From the NCBI RefSeq assembly GCF_003121625.1, contig NZ_QDDJ01000019.1, positions 48,583 to 112,582 on the forward strand: 64,000 nucleotides of DNA, written 5' to 3'. Within the stretch, counting starts at the first letter, position 1. Each line of letters starts with the position of its first letter. The notes below the pieces were generated by a model. It was not told the origin of the DNA. It searched no databases and was given only the letters and a program-made list of their open reading frames with translations. Source of the DNA: Ornithinimicrobium cavernae. GTDB lineage: Bacteria > Actinomycetota > Actinomycetes > Actinomycetales > Dermatophilaceae. Positions 51,652 to 61,625 of this stretch are shown in pieces. The position numbers were made by a program, and so were the translations under genes.

Positions 51652-52998
51652 TCAGTGTGCCTGCGCCGCCAGGGCGATGACGTCGGCGACCTTCTCCAGC
51701 TCCGGCACGTGGTGGGCGGTCACCACGCGCACGCCCTCGGGCCCTCTGCCGGACCAGCTCGCGCTGCTGGCGATCGTGGCGATGCCGTGGGAGGCCATGA
51801 CGAGCATCGCCTGGTGCTCGTTGCGGACGGGCACCCACAGGGCGAGGTTGTCCCCGCCGTGCACCTCCAGCCCGCGCTCCCGGAGCAGGGCCGCGAACCG
51901 TTGGCGGCGCTCCGTGTAGACCTCGGAGGCCCGGGTGACCGTCGCCTGGCTCTCCGGGTCGGTCAGCAGCCAGGCGAGGGCGTCCTGCAGGATCCGGCTC
52001 GTCCACCCGTCGCCGAACTGCCGGAACACCCGCACGCGTTCGATGGGGGAGGCGGCCCCCCCGACGACGCCGATCCGCAGGTCCGGGGAGTGGGACTTGG
52101 AGTAGCTGCGGACCATCACCGTCTTGTGGGGCAGGAGGGCCCCGACGCCGTGGTAGGGCTCGGCGCTCAGCGTGCCCCAGGCGTCGTCCTCGATGACGAG
52201 GAGGTTCTCGTGCTCGAGCAGCTGCGCGAGCTCGGCCTGCCGGGTCGGCGTGACCGTCGCGCCCGCCCAGGAGGAGTTGCGCGGTTCGTAGATGAAGGCC
52301 ACGGGCTTGTGGCGCAGGGCCGCGGCGAGCCGCTCGGGGACCGGCCCGTCGTCATCGAGCGCGACCGGCAGCACGCGCGCTCCGACGTGGTCGAGGATGT
52401 CGAGGAGCCGGGGCGTCGCAGGCTCCTCGATCGCCACCGTCTCGCCGGCCACGACCGAGGTCGAGATGAGGCCGAGCAGGCCGTCGTAGCCGCCGCGGCT
52501 GCACAGCCACGCCTCGGCCGGGAACGGCCAGGTCGACGCGGCCGCGGCCTGCAGGGACGCGGTGATCGGGTCCACCTCGTAGGAGTGGAGCTTGGGGTCG
52601 GTGAGGGCGTGCTGCAGCGCGGGCGCCAGGTCCGGCAGCAGCGCGGGGTCCGGCACGGCGCGGGACAGGTTGAGGGTGTCCGGGCTCCAGTACCTCGTGA
52701 TGTTGGTGTAGCGCAACGGACTCGGGCCGCCCACGCTGCCGGCCACGCGCATCCCGCCGCGGCCCCCGCCCTCGACGAACCGCTGCTCGCGCAGGGCCCG
52801 CCAGGCGGCCGAGACGGTGCCCGGACCGACGTGGAGCCGCGGTGCCAGATCGCGGACCGTGGGCAGCCTCGTGCCCGCCTCCAGCGTGCCGTCGCGGATC
52901 AGTCGGGACACCGTCGCCGCGATGCCCGCCGCACTGGCCTCCTCGATCTGCGCTGCCAGCCAGGCGGCCGGGGCGGCCTCCTCAGCGTCCCGCGTCAT
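51652..52998 (-). CDS. MocR-type GntR/aminotransferase-like regulator
   Basis: 448 residues. An N-terminal GntR winged helix (LEAGTRLPTVRDLAPRLHVG, GTVSAAWRALREQRFVEGGG) is fused to a fold-type I aminotransferase domain with the PLP lysine in VRSYSKSHSPDLRIGVVGG. MocR proteins bind PLP or its adducts and usually control nearby transport or amine genes. ATG 52998 has AAGGGGA upstream. It is divergent from the 53070-57624 operon, with an 11-bp inverted repeat in the gap. Confidence 0.88.
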   Translation of the reverse strand: MTRDAEEAAPAAWLAAQIEEASAAGIAATVSRLIRDGTLEAGTRLPTVRDLAPRLHVGPGTVSAAWRALREQRFVEGGGRGGMRVAGSVGGPSPLRYTNITRYWSPDTLNLSRAVPDPALLPDLAPALQHALTDPKLHSYEVDPITASLQAAAASTWPFPAEAWLCSRGGYDGLLGLISTSVVAGETVAIEEPATPRLLDILDHVGARVLPVALDDDGPVPERLAAALRHKPVAFIYEPRNSSWAGATVTPTRQAELAQLLEHENLLVIEDDAWGTLSAEPYHGVGALLPHKTVMVRSYSKSHSPDLRIGVVGGAASPIERVRVFRQFGDGWTSRILQDALAWLLTDPESQATVTRASEVYTERRQRFAALLRERGLEVHGGDNLALWVPVRNEHQAMLVMASHGIATIASSASWSGRGPEGVRVVTAHHVPELEKVADVIALAAQAH

Positions 52999-53007
52999 GG
53001 AATCCCC

Positions 53008-53058
53008 TTATGTTCAGTAACATTCGATCGTATTGTAATCATGCACGACTGAACATAA
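53008..53058. promoter_or_regulatory. MocR operator in divergent promoter
   Basis: TTATGTTCAGT (53008-53018) and ACTGAACATAA (53048-53058) form a perfect 11-bp inverted repeat, 40 bases centre to centre. Each arm is about 10 bases from one of the two divergent starts. TAAAGT (53056-53061) beside the right arm may be the -10 of the operon. Confidence 0.7.
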
Positions 53059-53069
53059 AGTCTCGCAGC

Positions 53070-54047
53070 ATGGCCCTGAAACCTCTCCGTGTCGGCGCGC
53101 GCCCCTGGGCGCACGTCACAGCCCTGGGCGCCGGGGTGACGGTCGCCGGACACGCCGTCGACTACCACGCCCTGGCGACCACCCCGCGGATCTGGGACGA
53201 GCCCGACCTCGATGTCGCCGAGACCTCCCTGAGCCAGTACGTCCGCGCCCGCTCGGCGGGCGACGACAGCGTCACCGGCCTGCCGATCTTCGTCATGCGT
53301 GGGTTCCGCCAGCGCTGCATCCTGGTGCCCGAGAGCAGCCCGCTCGAGAGCGCGGCCGACCTGGCGGGCCGCCGGATCGGGCTGACCGGCTGGCCCGACA
53401 GCGGCAACACGTGGACCCGTGAGCTGCTCACCCGCGAGGGGGTGGACCTCGGAGGGATCGAGTGGTTCCTCGGCCCGCTCACCCCGGACGCGCCACAGTT
53501 CGACCGCAGTGGTGGCGTCGAGCTCGCGGGCAACGTGCACGAGCTGGAGGCCGGCGACGGGCTCACCCACGCCCTCGAACGCGGTCACCTCGACGCGATC
53601 ATGACCCCCTTCATGCCACCCGGCTTCTACACCCGGTCGGGACTGCGGACCCTGCACCGCGACTCCCAGTCGGCGGAGGAGGCGTACTACCGTGAGCGTG
53701 GCTACCTCCCCGGCATGCACCTGATCGCCGTACGGACCGCGCTGCTGGACCGTCAGCCGGCGCTCGCCCAGGGACTGGTCGACGCCTTCGAGGAGGCGAA
53801 GCAGCACAACGCCCGGCTGCGCGACAAGCTGCAGGACGCCTTCCCGTGGCACGACCGCGAGCAGGCCCGCACCGCGCGCACGTTCGGGACCGACTGGCTG
53901 CCCTACGGGTGGCCCGGTGACCAACCGATGGTCGCCGACTTCCAGCAGGCCCTGGTCACCCAGGACCTGCTCCCGGCACCGGTGCCGGACCACGAGCTCT
54001 TCCCCCACCAGGTGGCCCCGTCCACGAGCAAGGAGTATGTCGCGTGA
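53070..54047 (+). CDS. 4,5-dihydroxyphthalate decarboxylase-like / NMT1-type protein
   Basis: 325 residues without a signal peptide. The fold is periplasmic-binding-protein-like (RCILVPESSPLESAADLAGRRIG, LPGMHLIAVRTALLDRQPALAQGL), matching the decarboxylase group related to 4,5-dihydroxyphthalate decarboxylase. Residues His/Asp near the cleft are not clearly enzyme-diagnostic. First gene of a MocR-divergent operon; start ATG 53070 has no good ribosome site. It could be a decarboxylase or an intracellular ligand-binding protein. Confidence 0.7.
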   Translation: MALKPLRVGARPWAHVTALGAGVTVAGHAVDYHALATTPRIWDEPDLDVAETSLSQYVRARSAGDDSVTGLPIFVMRGFRQRCILVPESSPLESAADLAGRRIGLTGWPDSGNTWTRELLTREGVDLGGIEWFLGPLTPDAPQFDRSGGVELAGNVHELEAGDGLTHALERGHLDAIMTPFMPPGFYTRSGLRTLHRDSQSAEEAYYRERGYLPGMHLIAVRTALLDRQPALAQGLVDAFEEAKQHNARLRDKLQDAFPWHDREQARTARTFGTDWLPYGWPGDQPMVADFQQALVTQDLLPAPVPDHELFPHQVAPSTSKEYVA

Positions 54048-54868
54048 GCACCCTGAACGTGCGTGCCAGCCAGTTCGCCGCCAGCATCGACTGGCAGGAG
54101 AACCTCGCCACGATCGGCCCGATCATCGACCAGGCCGAGGTCGACGGCGTCGACCTCCTCGTCCTGCCCGAGGGTGTCATGGCGCGGTTCATCGACCAGA
54201 AGGAGCGGATCCGCGAGCTCGCCCAGCCGCTCGACGGCCCGTTCGTCACCGGCGCAGCGGCACTGACCGAGGGCAAGCAGGTCACCGTCGTCGTCGGCAT
54301 CCACGAGCGGTCCGCCACCGAGCGGCCCTTCAACACCCTGGTCGTCCTGCGTGGCGGCAGGGTCATCGAGGTCTACCGCAAGCTGCACCTCTACGACGCC
54401 TTCAACGCCCTCGAGTCCGACAACGTCACCGCGGCCGAGGACATCCCGCCGCTGGTCGAGGTCAACGGCTTCCAGGTCGGCCTGATGACCTGCTACGACG
54501 TCCGCTTCCCCGAGCTGGCCCGGATCCTGACCCTCAACGGTGCCGACGTCCTCGTCCTGCCCGCCGCCTGGGTGAAGGGTCCACTCAAGGAGCACCACTG
54601 GCGCACCCTGGTGACCGCCCGCGCCCTGGACAACACGGCATACCTGGTCGCCAGCGGCGAGTGCGGCGAGGCGAACATCGGGCAGAGCCTCATCGTCGAC
54701 CCCCTCGGCGTCGCCCTGGCCCAGGGCACCGAGGCCCCGGGCTCGATCACCGCCACGCTGACCAGGGACCGGCTCGACGACGCCCGCCGTCGCCTGCCCG
54801 TCCTCCAGAACTACCGGTTCAACGTCGAGGCCACGCCTCGCGCCCTCACTGTCGTCCCCGCGTCCTGA
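54044..54868 (+). CDS. Nitrilase-family carbon-nitrogen hydrolase
   Basis: 274 residues. The catalytic triad is Glu43 (LLVLPEGVMARF), Lys113 (EVYRKLHLYDAF) and Cys150 (VGLMTCYDVRFPE). Sequence around the Cys is closest to omega-amidase/N-carbamoyl or general amidohydrolase branches rather than true nitrilases. It hydrolyses a C-N bond in the cytoplasm. The GTG overlaps the previous stop (GTGA), with AAGGAG 8 bases upstream. Confidence 0.86.
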   Translation: MSTLNVRASQFAASIDWQENLATIGPIIDQAEVDGVDLLVLPEGVMARFIDQKERIRELAQPLDGPFVTGAAALTEGKQVTVVVGIHERSATERPFNTLVVLRGGRVIEVYRKLHLYDAFNALESDNVTAAEDIPPLVEVNGFQVGLMTCYDVRFPELARILTLNGADVLVLPAAWVKGPLKEHHWRTLVTARALDNTAYLVASGECGEANIGQSLIVDPLGVALAQGTEAPGSITATLTRDRLDDARRRLPVLQNYRFNVEATPRALTVVPAS

Positions 54869-54890
54869 CGCGCCCCGAAAGGAACCCGCT

Positions 54891-55856
54891 ATGTCCCGCA
54901 CCCGCACCGCCGCCCTGAGCCTCCTGGCTGTCCCCGCCCTGGTCCTCGCGGCCTGCACCTCCGACCCCGAGCCGTCGACCGGCGGCGCCGGGGGCGGCTC
55001 CACCGGCGCCGACACCGACAGCTCCACCGCCTCGGCCGCAGCCGAGGTCGAGATCCCCACCCAGGAGCTCAACGAGGACCTGCGCTCGCAGCTGCCGGAG
55101 GACGTCCAGGAGAGCGGCACCATGGTGTCGGTCAACACCGGCTCCTTCCCTCCCTACACGATCGTCCAGGGCGACAACGAGGTCACCGGCGCCACCGCCG
55201 ACCTCGCCACCGCGCTGGAGCAGATGCTCGACATCACGATCGAGCACACCACCATCGACGGCCTGGCCAGCGTGCTGCAGGGCATGGACGGTGGTCGTTA
55301 CGACCTCGACCTCGGCCCGATCGGCGACTTCCCCGAGCGCCAGGAGCAGGCCACCTTCGTCGACTACGTCCAGGAGTACGTCGTCTTCGCCGTCCCCGCC
55401 GGGAACCCGGCCGAGATCGAGGACATCGCCTCCACCTGCGGCACCCGCATCGCCGTCCAGGCCGCGGGCTCGGCCGAGCGCACCATCAAGGAGCAGTCCG
55501 TGACCTGCGAGGAGAACGGTGAGGAGCCCGTGGAGGTCCAGTCCTACAAGGACCAGCCCTCCTCGATCCTCGCCGTGCAGTCCGGTCGCGCCGACGCCTT
55601 CTTCTCCTCCCAGGCCCCGCTGACCTACTTCGTGCAGCAGTCCGACGGTGAGCTGGAGCTCGCCGGCACCGGTGAGGCCAACGGCTTCGACGACCTCTTC
55701 CAGGGCGCCGTCGTCCCCAAGGACTCGCCGACCGCGGACGTCCTGCTGGCCGCGTTCGAGGAGCTGCACGCCAACGGCACCTACGACGCGATCATGACCA
55801 AGTGGGGCCTCGAGGGCAACACGCTCGACACGCCCGGAATCAACCTGGGGCAGTGA
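54891..55856 (+). CDS. Amino acid ABC transporter substrate-binding lipoprotein
   Basis: 321 residues. The lipobox is VLAACTSD, followed by a Gly/Ser/Thr linker of about 35 residues and then a SBP_bac_3 domain (MVSVNTGSFPPYTIVQGDNE, GLASVLQGMDGGRYDLDLGPIG). The conserved ligand-binding Arg region is not fully recognisable. GAAAGGAAC precedes ATG 54891. Partner of the following permease and ATPase. Confidence 0.89.
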   Translation: MSRTRTAALSLLAVPALVLAACTSDPEPSTGGAGGGSTGADTDSSTASAAAEVEIPTQELNEDLRSQLPEDVQESGTMVSVNTGSFPPYTIVQGDNEVTGATADLATALEQMLDITIEHTTIDGLASVLQGMDGGRYDLDLGPIGDFPERQEQATFVDYVQEYVVFAVPAGNPAEIEDIASTCGTRIAVQAAGSAERTIKEQSVTCEENGEEPVEVQSYKDQPSSILAVQSGRADAFFSSQAPLTYFVQQSDGELELAGTGEANGFDDLFQGAVVPKDSPTADVLLAAFEELHANGTYDAIMTKWGLEGNTLDTPGINLGQ

Positions 55857-56817
55857 CCGTGACGGCCACCACAGGTAGCCAGCAGGCGGTGACCCAGGAC
55901 CCGCCCGAGCTGGACGTCAAGGACGCCAGCCGCCGGCCCCACCCCTGGCGCTGGATCGGCGCGGGCGTCGTGCTGGTGCTGCTCGCGATGTTGGTGAACA
56001 TGCTGATCACCAACGAGAACTTCGAGTGGGACGTCGTCTTCGCCTGGTTGACGGCAGAGTCGATCATGAAGGGACTCGGCGTCACCCTGCTGCTCACCGT
56101 CATCGCGATGGTGATCGGCATCGTCCTCGGGGTCCTCCTCGCCGTGTGCCGGCTCTCGGCGAACCCCCTGCTGAGCTCGACCGCGAACGCCTACATCTGG
56201 TTCTTCCGCGGCACGCCCACGCTGGTGCAGCTGATCTTCTTCTACAACCTGTCCGCGCTGATGCCCGAGATCTCCCTCGGCATCCCGTTCGGGCCGGAGT
56301 TCGTGGTCTTCGAGACCAACACCCTCATCACGCCGATGCTGGCCGCGATCCTGGGCCTCGGGCTCAACGAGGGCGCCTACATGGCCGAAATCGTCCGTGG
56401 TGGCCTGCTCTCGGTGGACCACGGGCAGCGTGAGGCGGGCGCCGCGATCGGCATGACGGACCGTCGCATCATGCGCCGGATCGTGCTGCCGCAAGCGATG
56501 CGGTTCATCGTGCCGCCGACGGGCAACCAGGTCATCAGCATGGTCAAGGCGACGGCGCTGGTGAGTGTCATCGCCCTGGCCGACCTGCTCTACACCGTGC
56601 AGGCGATCTACAACCGGACCTTCGAGACCATCCCGATGCTCATCGTCGCCTGCGTCTGGTACCTGATCATCACCTCGATCCTGTACGTGGTCCAGTCCCG
56701 GATCGAGAACCACTACAGCCGTGGCGACCGTCACCAGAGGACGAGCTTCTGGGACTTCCTCCGGATCCGTCCGAAGGGCAGGCCGACGCCTCCCGCGGTG
56801 ACCGAAGGGGTGACCGC

Positions 56818-56821
<4 letters not shown>
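55853..56821 (+). CDS. Amino acid ABC transporter permease
   Basis: 322 residues, longer than the usual 220-250 because of an N-terminal extension of about 70 residues with one extra hydrophobic segment. The EAA loop is [23 protein letters not shown] 55853 overlaps the preceding stop (GTGA); GTG 55859 is also possible. A single permease gene suggests a homodimer. Confidence 0.87.
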
Positions 56822-57624
<803 letters not shown>

Positions 57625-57635
57625 GCCGACCGACG

Positions 57636-57669
57636 TGACCCGTGGGTGCCGACCGGTGCCCACGGGTCA
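57636..57669. terminator. Strong hairpin terminator
   Basis: TGACCCGTGGG (57636-57646) and CCCACGGGTCA (57659-57669) give a perfect 11-bp stem with a 12-base loop, between the operon end and a convergent methyltransferase gene. Confidence 0.8.
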
Positions 57670-57711
57670 GGTCGACGGGTCGCCGTAGCCGGCCGCACGG
57701 CATACGGACCC

Positions 57712-58527
57712 TCAGGCCAACCGGTAGACCGAGACGTGCGAGCGGGACTCCGCGGTGAACTCGACACCGTCCCAGTCCGCCGAGCGGCTCTCCAGCTCGA
57801 AGCCGGCCAGCTGGCCCATCAGGTCCAGCTCGGCCGGCCAGATGTAGCGGTGCGGCGTGCGACCGATCCGGGCCTCCGGCCCGTCCCCGAACCGGACGTG
57901 GTGGGAGACGACCCGCTGGCGCAGCACGTCGTAGCTGTCCAGCCCCAGGTAGCCCTCGGTCACGGCGGACACGGTCGCCGCTCGACCGGGTGGCAGGGCC
58001 TGCAGCTCGGGCACCCACAGCTCGATCACGAAGCGACCGCCGGGGCGCAGGTGCCGAGCCGCGTTGCGGAAGCACTCGACCTGCGTGGCCTGGGTGAGCA
58101 GGTTCGCGATCGTGTTGAAGACCAGGTAGACGAGGGTGAACTCGCCCGGCACCCGGGTCGTGGCCATGTCGCCGTGGACGACGGGGAGGGTCTGCTCGCC
58201 GACCTTCTCCCGGAGGCGGGCGATCATCGGCCGCGAGAGCTCGACGCCGGTCACCGGCACGCCCCGCTCGGACAGTGGTATGCCGACCCGTCCGGTCCCG
58301 ACGGCGAACTCCAGGGCGGCTCCGTCCCCGGCCAGGCGGGCGAGGGTGTCGATCGTCGGACCGAGCACCTCGGGGGCGAACATGCCGCTGCCCGGGGTGT
58401 CGTAGCGGGCCGCGGCGGCGGCGTCCCACAGCTCGTCCTGGCTGGCGTCGAAGAGGTCACGCACGCGTGCCACGCTGTCAGACCCGTGGTGTGCTGTCGA
58501 CGGGTTAACTCCGGTCGGCCGTGACAT
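57712..58527 (-). CDS. Class I SAM-dependent methyltransferase
   Basis: About 271 residues. The SAM motif LEFAVGTGRVGIPLSERG and the following VTGVELSRPM (acidic ribose contact) identify a class I methyltransferase; LRPGGRFVIELWVPEL is post-III. The start is uncertain: ATG 58527 has a weak AGGA; GTG 58473 begins closer to the fold (RVRDLFDASQDELW). Substrate unknown. The VGIPL segment uses a rare ATA codon inside the repeated octamer. Confidence 0.78.
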   Translation of the reverse strand: MSRPTGVNPSTAHHGSDSVARVRDLFDASQDELWDAAAAARYDTPGSGMFAPEVLGPTIDTLARLAGDGAALEFAVGTGRVGIPLSERGVPVTGVELSRPMIARLREKVGEQTLPVVHGDMATTRVPGEFTLVYLVFNTIANLLTQATQVECFRNAARHLRPGGRFVIELWVPELQALPPGRAATVSAVTEGYLGLDSYDVLRQRVVSHHVRFGDGPEARIGRTPHRYIWPAELDLMGQLAGFELESRSADWDGVEFTAESRSHVSVYRLA

Positions 58528-58593
58528 CTGTCCTGCCGCACACGGGCGGCCAGTCACGGGTGAGCAGGCACGGCACCAGTCAGGATGGCGCCC

Positions 58594-58776
58594 ATGGAAC
58601 GCAAGAAGCTGTCATACATCGCGCTCGTGATCACCATCATCTATGGGGGGCTCTTCGCCGTGGTCGGCGACGACGTCCGCACCACCTACGCCGTGGTCGG
58701 CGCCATCGTGGTCGCGGTCTCCTGGGTGAGCGTCGGCATGCTGGGCCGCGACGACGAGACCCCTGGTCGCGGCTGA
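58594..58776 (+). CDS. Small membrane protein
   Basis: 60 residues with two hydrophobic segments (IALVITIIYGGLFAVVG and TYAVVGAIVVAVSWVSVGML) and short charged ends. No family recognised. ATG 58594 is preferred over ATG 58585 because CAGGAT lies 7 bases upstream, fitting a leaderless start. Coding potential is supported by codon bias only. Confidence 0.6.
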   Translation: MERKKLSYIALVITIIYGGLFAVVGDDVRTTYAVVGAIVVAVSWVSVGMLGRDDETPGRG

Positions 58777-58851
58777 GGGGGCTGTCGGCGGGCGGTGCTT
58801 GACTCGCGAACGACGACCGGTTGGCCGTCACCGACCCGAGGAGGACGCGGC

Positions 58852-59253
58852 ATGCGACCTGTGATCGACCATTTCGGCATCAACTGCGCGGACCTCACGG
58901 CGAGCGCGACGTTCTACGACACGGTGCTCGCCACCCTGGGGCTGCGCCGCATGATGGACCACGGCGTCGCCATGGGCTACGGCGACCGGTTTCCCAGCTT
59001 CTGGATCAGCAACGGCGCCGCGGACGGGCCCAACCGCGAGGTGCACATCGCCTTCAGGGCGGACAGCCAGGAGCAGGTCCGTGCCTTCCACCAGGCTGCC
59101 CTGAGCCTGGGCGCCGAGGAGCTGCACGCGCCCAGGCTGTTCCCGGAGTACCACCCGGGTTATTTCGGCGCGTTCGTGCGCGATCCCGACGGAAACAACG
59201 TGGAGGCAGTGTTCCACGCGCCGCCTCCTGAGGGCCCTGCGCTGGACAGGTAG
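58852..59253 (+). CDS. VOC-family (glyoxalase-like) protein
   Basis: 133 residues with a single vicinal-oxygen-chelate fold: IDHFGINCADLTASATFYD at the start and FVRDPDGNNVEAVFH at the end, giving the His/Glu metal ligands. Likely a dimeric dioxygenase, glyoxalase or resistance-type enzyme; substrate unknown. GAGGAGG lies about 7 bases before ATG 58852. Confidence 0.85.
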   Translation: MRPVIDHFGINCADLTASATFYDTVLATLGLRRMMDHGVAMGYGDRFPSFWISNGAADGPNREVHIAFRADSQEQVRAFHQAALSLGAEELHAPRLFPEYHPGYFGAFVRDPDGNNVEAVFHAPPPEGPALDR

Positions 59254-59300
59254 GACGAGAACGGTCGGCACACCCTCTTGTGGCATCGTCATCTAAGCGC

Positions 59301-59319
59301 TACCTTGTGACGCATGGTA
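59301..59319. promoter_or_regulatory. Inverted repeat over the PadR start codon
   Basis: TACCTTG (59301-59307) and CATGGTA (59313-59319) are an inverted repeat with one mismatch around TGACG. The left arm contains the -10 box TACCTT and the right arm contains the ATG, so PadR binding here would block its own leaderless transcript. Confidence 0.5.
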
Positions 59320-59661
59320 CCTAGCGACAGTGCGATCCTCACCCACCTCAGGCGGGGTGCGTTGGAGTACTGCGTCCTGGCCATGCTCCGCGACGGGCCC
59401 ACCTACGGTTTCGACATCGCCCGCCACCTCACCCGTGACGGCGTGCTCATGACCAGCGAGGGCACCCTCTATCCGCTCCTGTCCCGCCTCCGCAAGGCCG
59501 GTCTCGTCGACACGACCTGGCAGGAGTCCACCAGCGGGCCCCCCCGCCGCTACTACGCCCTCACCGGCTCGGGGGCCGCCGCCCTCGAGGCGTTCCACCG
59601 CACCTGGCCATCATTCCGTGATGCCGTCGACACCGTCCTCAGCGAGGGAGCAACCTCATGA
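59314..59661 (+). CDS. PadR-family transcriptional regulator
   Basis: 115 residues of the short PadR type: YCVLAMLRDGPTYGFDIARH, SEGTLYPLLSRLRKAGLV and GPPRRYYALTGSGAAALE. TACCTT is 7 bases before ATG, so the mRNA is probably leaderless. It overlaps the HAAS gene start (ATGA), the usual pairing in which PadR controls a HAAS/DUF1700-type membrane protein. Confidence 0.88.
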   Translation: MVPSDSAILTHLRRGALEYCVLAMLRDGPTYGFDIARHLTRDGVLMTSEGTLYPLLSRLRKAGLVDTTWQESTSGPPRRYYALTGSGAAALEAFHRTWPSFRDAVDTVLSEGATS

Positions 59662-60401
59662 ACAGCACCCAGCACCGCCTCGTGTCCACGTATCTTGACG
59701 ACCTCGCCCGCATGTTGGCCGACCTGCCCCCCGAGGACCGCGCCGAGGTCCTGGCGGGCGTGCGTGAGCACATCGACGCCGCGCTGGCCGAGCGTCCCGG
59801 CGCCGAGACCGACGTGCAGTCCGTCCTCGCGGAGCTGGGGCCACCAGATCTCGTGGCCCGCGAGGCCTACGAGTCCGGGCAGTATGCCGTCCGCTCACCT
59901 CACCCCTCACCTCCAGTGAGGCGGCCGATCGCCGACCGGGGCTGGGTGCCGGTGACGGTCGCCGTCCTCCAGGTGCTCGCCGTTGTCATCGTGCTGCTGA
60001 CGGTGGGCGGCACGGCGGCCTTCATGGTCGAGGCCACGTCGACCTCTGACGGGGCAGAGGTGGTGACGACCAATAGCTACGGCGGCGGGGCGCTCGTCGG
60101 CGCGGTCACGGGGGCTGTGATGGCGCTGCCCCTGTGGATCGCCGTGGCCCTCTTCGTCGGCAGCTCCCGCTTGTGGGTCGGACCGCAGAAGGCCGCCCAC
60201 CTGCTGTTCCTGCCCGTGACCGTGCTCCTGCTGGCCGCCCTCCCCACGCTCGGCTGGGCGCTCGGCGGACCCATCGGCCTGGTGGCCGCCTCCTGGACCA
60301 CCATCGCCCTCGTCGTGCTCGGCGGTGGCTGGCTGCTCGCGCGCCTCACCTCTGCCGCGCGGCGCCGGCTCGACGGCCAGAGTCTCCCGGCGGACGCGTA
60401 G
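59658..60401 (+). CDS. HAAS-domain membrane protein
   Basis: 247 residues. The N-terminal 75 residues (TYLDDLARMLADLPPEDRAEVLAGVREHI after splitting, with LGPPDLVAREAYE) are a HAAS helical signalling domain, followed by four membrane segments. Such proteins are thought to work with PadR-like regulators in membrane stress or surface functions. It overlaps padR by 4 bases. No catalytic motif seen. Confidence 0.8.
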   Translation: MNSTQHRLVSTYLDDLARMLADLPPEDRAEVLAGVREHIDAALAERPGAETDVQSVLAELGPPDLVAREAYESGQYAVRSPHPSPPVRRPIADRGWVPVTVAVLQVLAVVIVLLTVGGTAAFMVEATSTSDGAEVVTTNSYGGGALVGAVTGAVMALPLWIAVALFVGSSRLWVGPQKAAHLLFLPVTVLLLAALPTLGWALGGPIGLVAASWTTIALVVLGGGWLLARLTSAARRRLDGQSLPADA

Positions 60402-60437
60402 ACCCACCGACGGGCTCGACCCGCCCGCCGGTGGGTC
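60401..60437. terminator. Hairpin between convergent genes
   Basis: GACCCACCG (60401-60409) pairs with CGGTGGGTC (60429-60437), with a small inner CGGG/CCCG stem. It starts at the stop codon of the HAAS gene and lies just before the stop of the convergent M23 peptidase gene. Confidence 0.75.
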
Positions 60438-60443
60438 GGCGCC

Positions 60444-61409
60444 TCAGGACGTGAGCGCCTGCCAGGTCACGCCGCCGGCCTCGCCGTCGATCACCAGGCG
60501 GTTGACGGACTGATAGGTCCGGACAGCGGAGTCCGTGACACTGCCGAACGCGCCGTCCACCGACAGCCCGGCACCGTGCTTGTTGAGCACCGTCTGCAGT
60601 GCCCGCACGTGGTCGCCACCATGACCCTTGCGCAGCACGTAGTCCAGGACGGGCCAGGTCTTGGGGCCTGCCTGCCCGTCCCCGACCAGCCCGACAGCCT
60701 TCTGCCAGGCCGCCAGTGTGGCCGTCGACTTCGGGCCGTGGTAGCCGTCGACCGTGATCGACCGGCCGCGCTGGCGCAGCAGGTACTGCATCGCCTTCAC
60801 CCGCTGGCCGCGTGCCTCCGGGTCCAGCGTCGGCCAGCCGCCGCCGATCACGGCGCCCCGGTTGGTCAGATGGGTGCGCGGGTTGACGTCATCACCGATG
60901 GACCCGATCTGCACCTCGAAGTGCAGGTGCGGTCCCGTGACGTTGCCGGTCGCGCCCATGTCGGCGATCCGCTGGCCCGCCGAGACCGAGGCCCCGTTGG
61001 AGACCCGGAAGGTGTTGAGGTGGCCGTAGTAGCTGTAGACGCCACCCCCGTGGGAGACGACCAGGCCGTTGCCGGTGCGCCCCGTGACGACATTCCAGCC
61101 GCGCCGGACCACGGTGCCGGCCGCCGCGGCATACACCGCCGTCCCGGTGGAGTTGGCGATGTCCCACCCCGCGTGCCAGGTCGTCTTCCCGTTGAGGGTG
61201 CGCCACCCGTAGGCGGACGACAACCTCCCCCTGGCCGGGTTGCACCAGCGGCCGTTGCGCAGGGTCGCGGCGCTGGCGGCCGGCAGTCCCGGGCCCCACG
61301 CGGTGGTGGCGCCGGTCAGGGCGACCCCGCCGGCGAGTGCCATCAGGACGGTGCGCCGAGAGAGCCCCTCGTCCCGCGCCGGGTCCTGTGGTGTGGTGAT
61401 GTGGTTCAT
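60444..61409 (-). CDS. Tat-exported M23 peptidase with peptidoglycan-binding domains
   Basis: 321 residues. The signal has a twin-arginine motif (LSRRTVLMALAGG) and an ASA-type cleavage site. The M23 domain has the zinc residues in HAGWDIANS and GPHLHFEVQ, with YGHLNTF between. Two peptidoglycan-binding modules follow (RVKAMQYLLRQRGRSITVDG and HVRALQTVLNKHGAGLSVDG). It should cut cell-wall peptide cross-links. GGAGGGGATCC precedes ATG 61409. Confidence 0.9.
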   Translation of the reverse strand: MNHITTPQDPARDEGLSRRTVLMALAGGVALTGATTAWGPGLPAASAATLRNGRWCNPARGRLSSAYGWRTLNGKTTWHAGWDIANSTGTAVYAAAAGTVVRRGWNVVTGRTGNGLVVSHGGGVYSYYGHLNTFRVSNGASVSAGQRIADMGATGNVTGPHLHFEVQIGSIGDDVNPRTHLTNRGAVIGGGWPTLDPEARGQRVKAMQYLLRQRGRSITVDGYHGPKSTATLAAWQKAVGLVGDGQAGPKTWPVLDYVLRKGHGGDHVRALQTVLNKHGAGLSVDGAFGSVTDSAVRTYQSVNRLVIDGEAGGVTWQALTS

Positions 61410-61625
61410 GGTGGATCCCCTCCAGTGACAGTGCGGGCCACCAGGCGGCGAGCCCGTCGGCCCGAGCCTGCCAGTGAACCGACTCGGCCAGCCAGGGCAC
61501 GGACGAAGATTTAGGCCAGTGCAGACCAGACGTTGACCCGTGGTTCACGGCGTTGCCTTGTCAGCCGTGTCGCGGTCTGCCGGAACGGATCCGGACGGGA
61601 TCCCAGCCAGGAAGGGACCCCTCTC

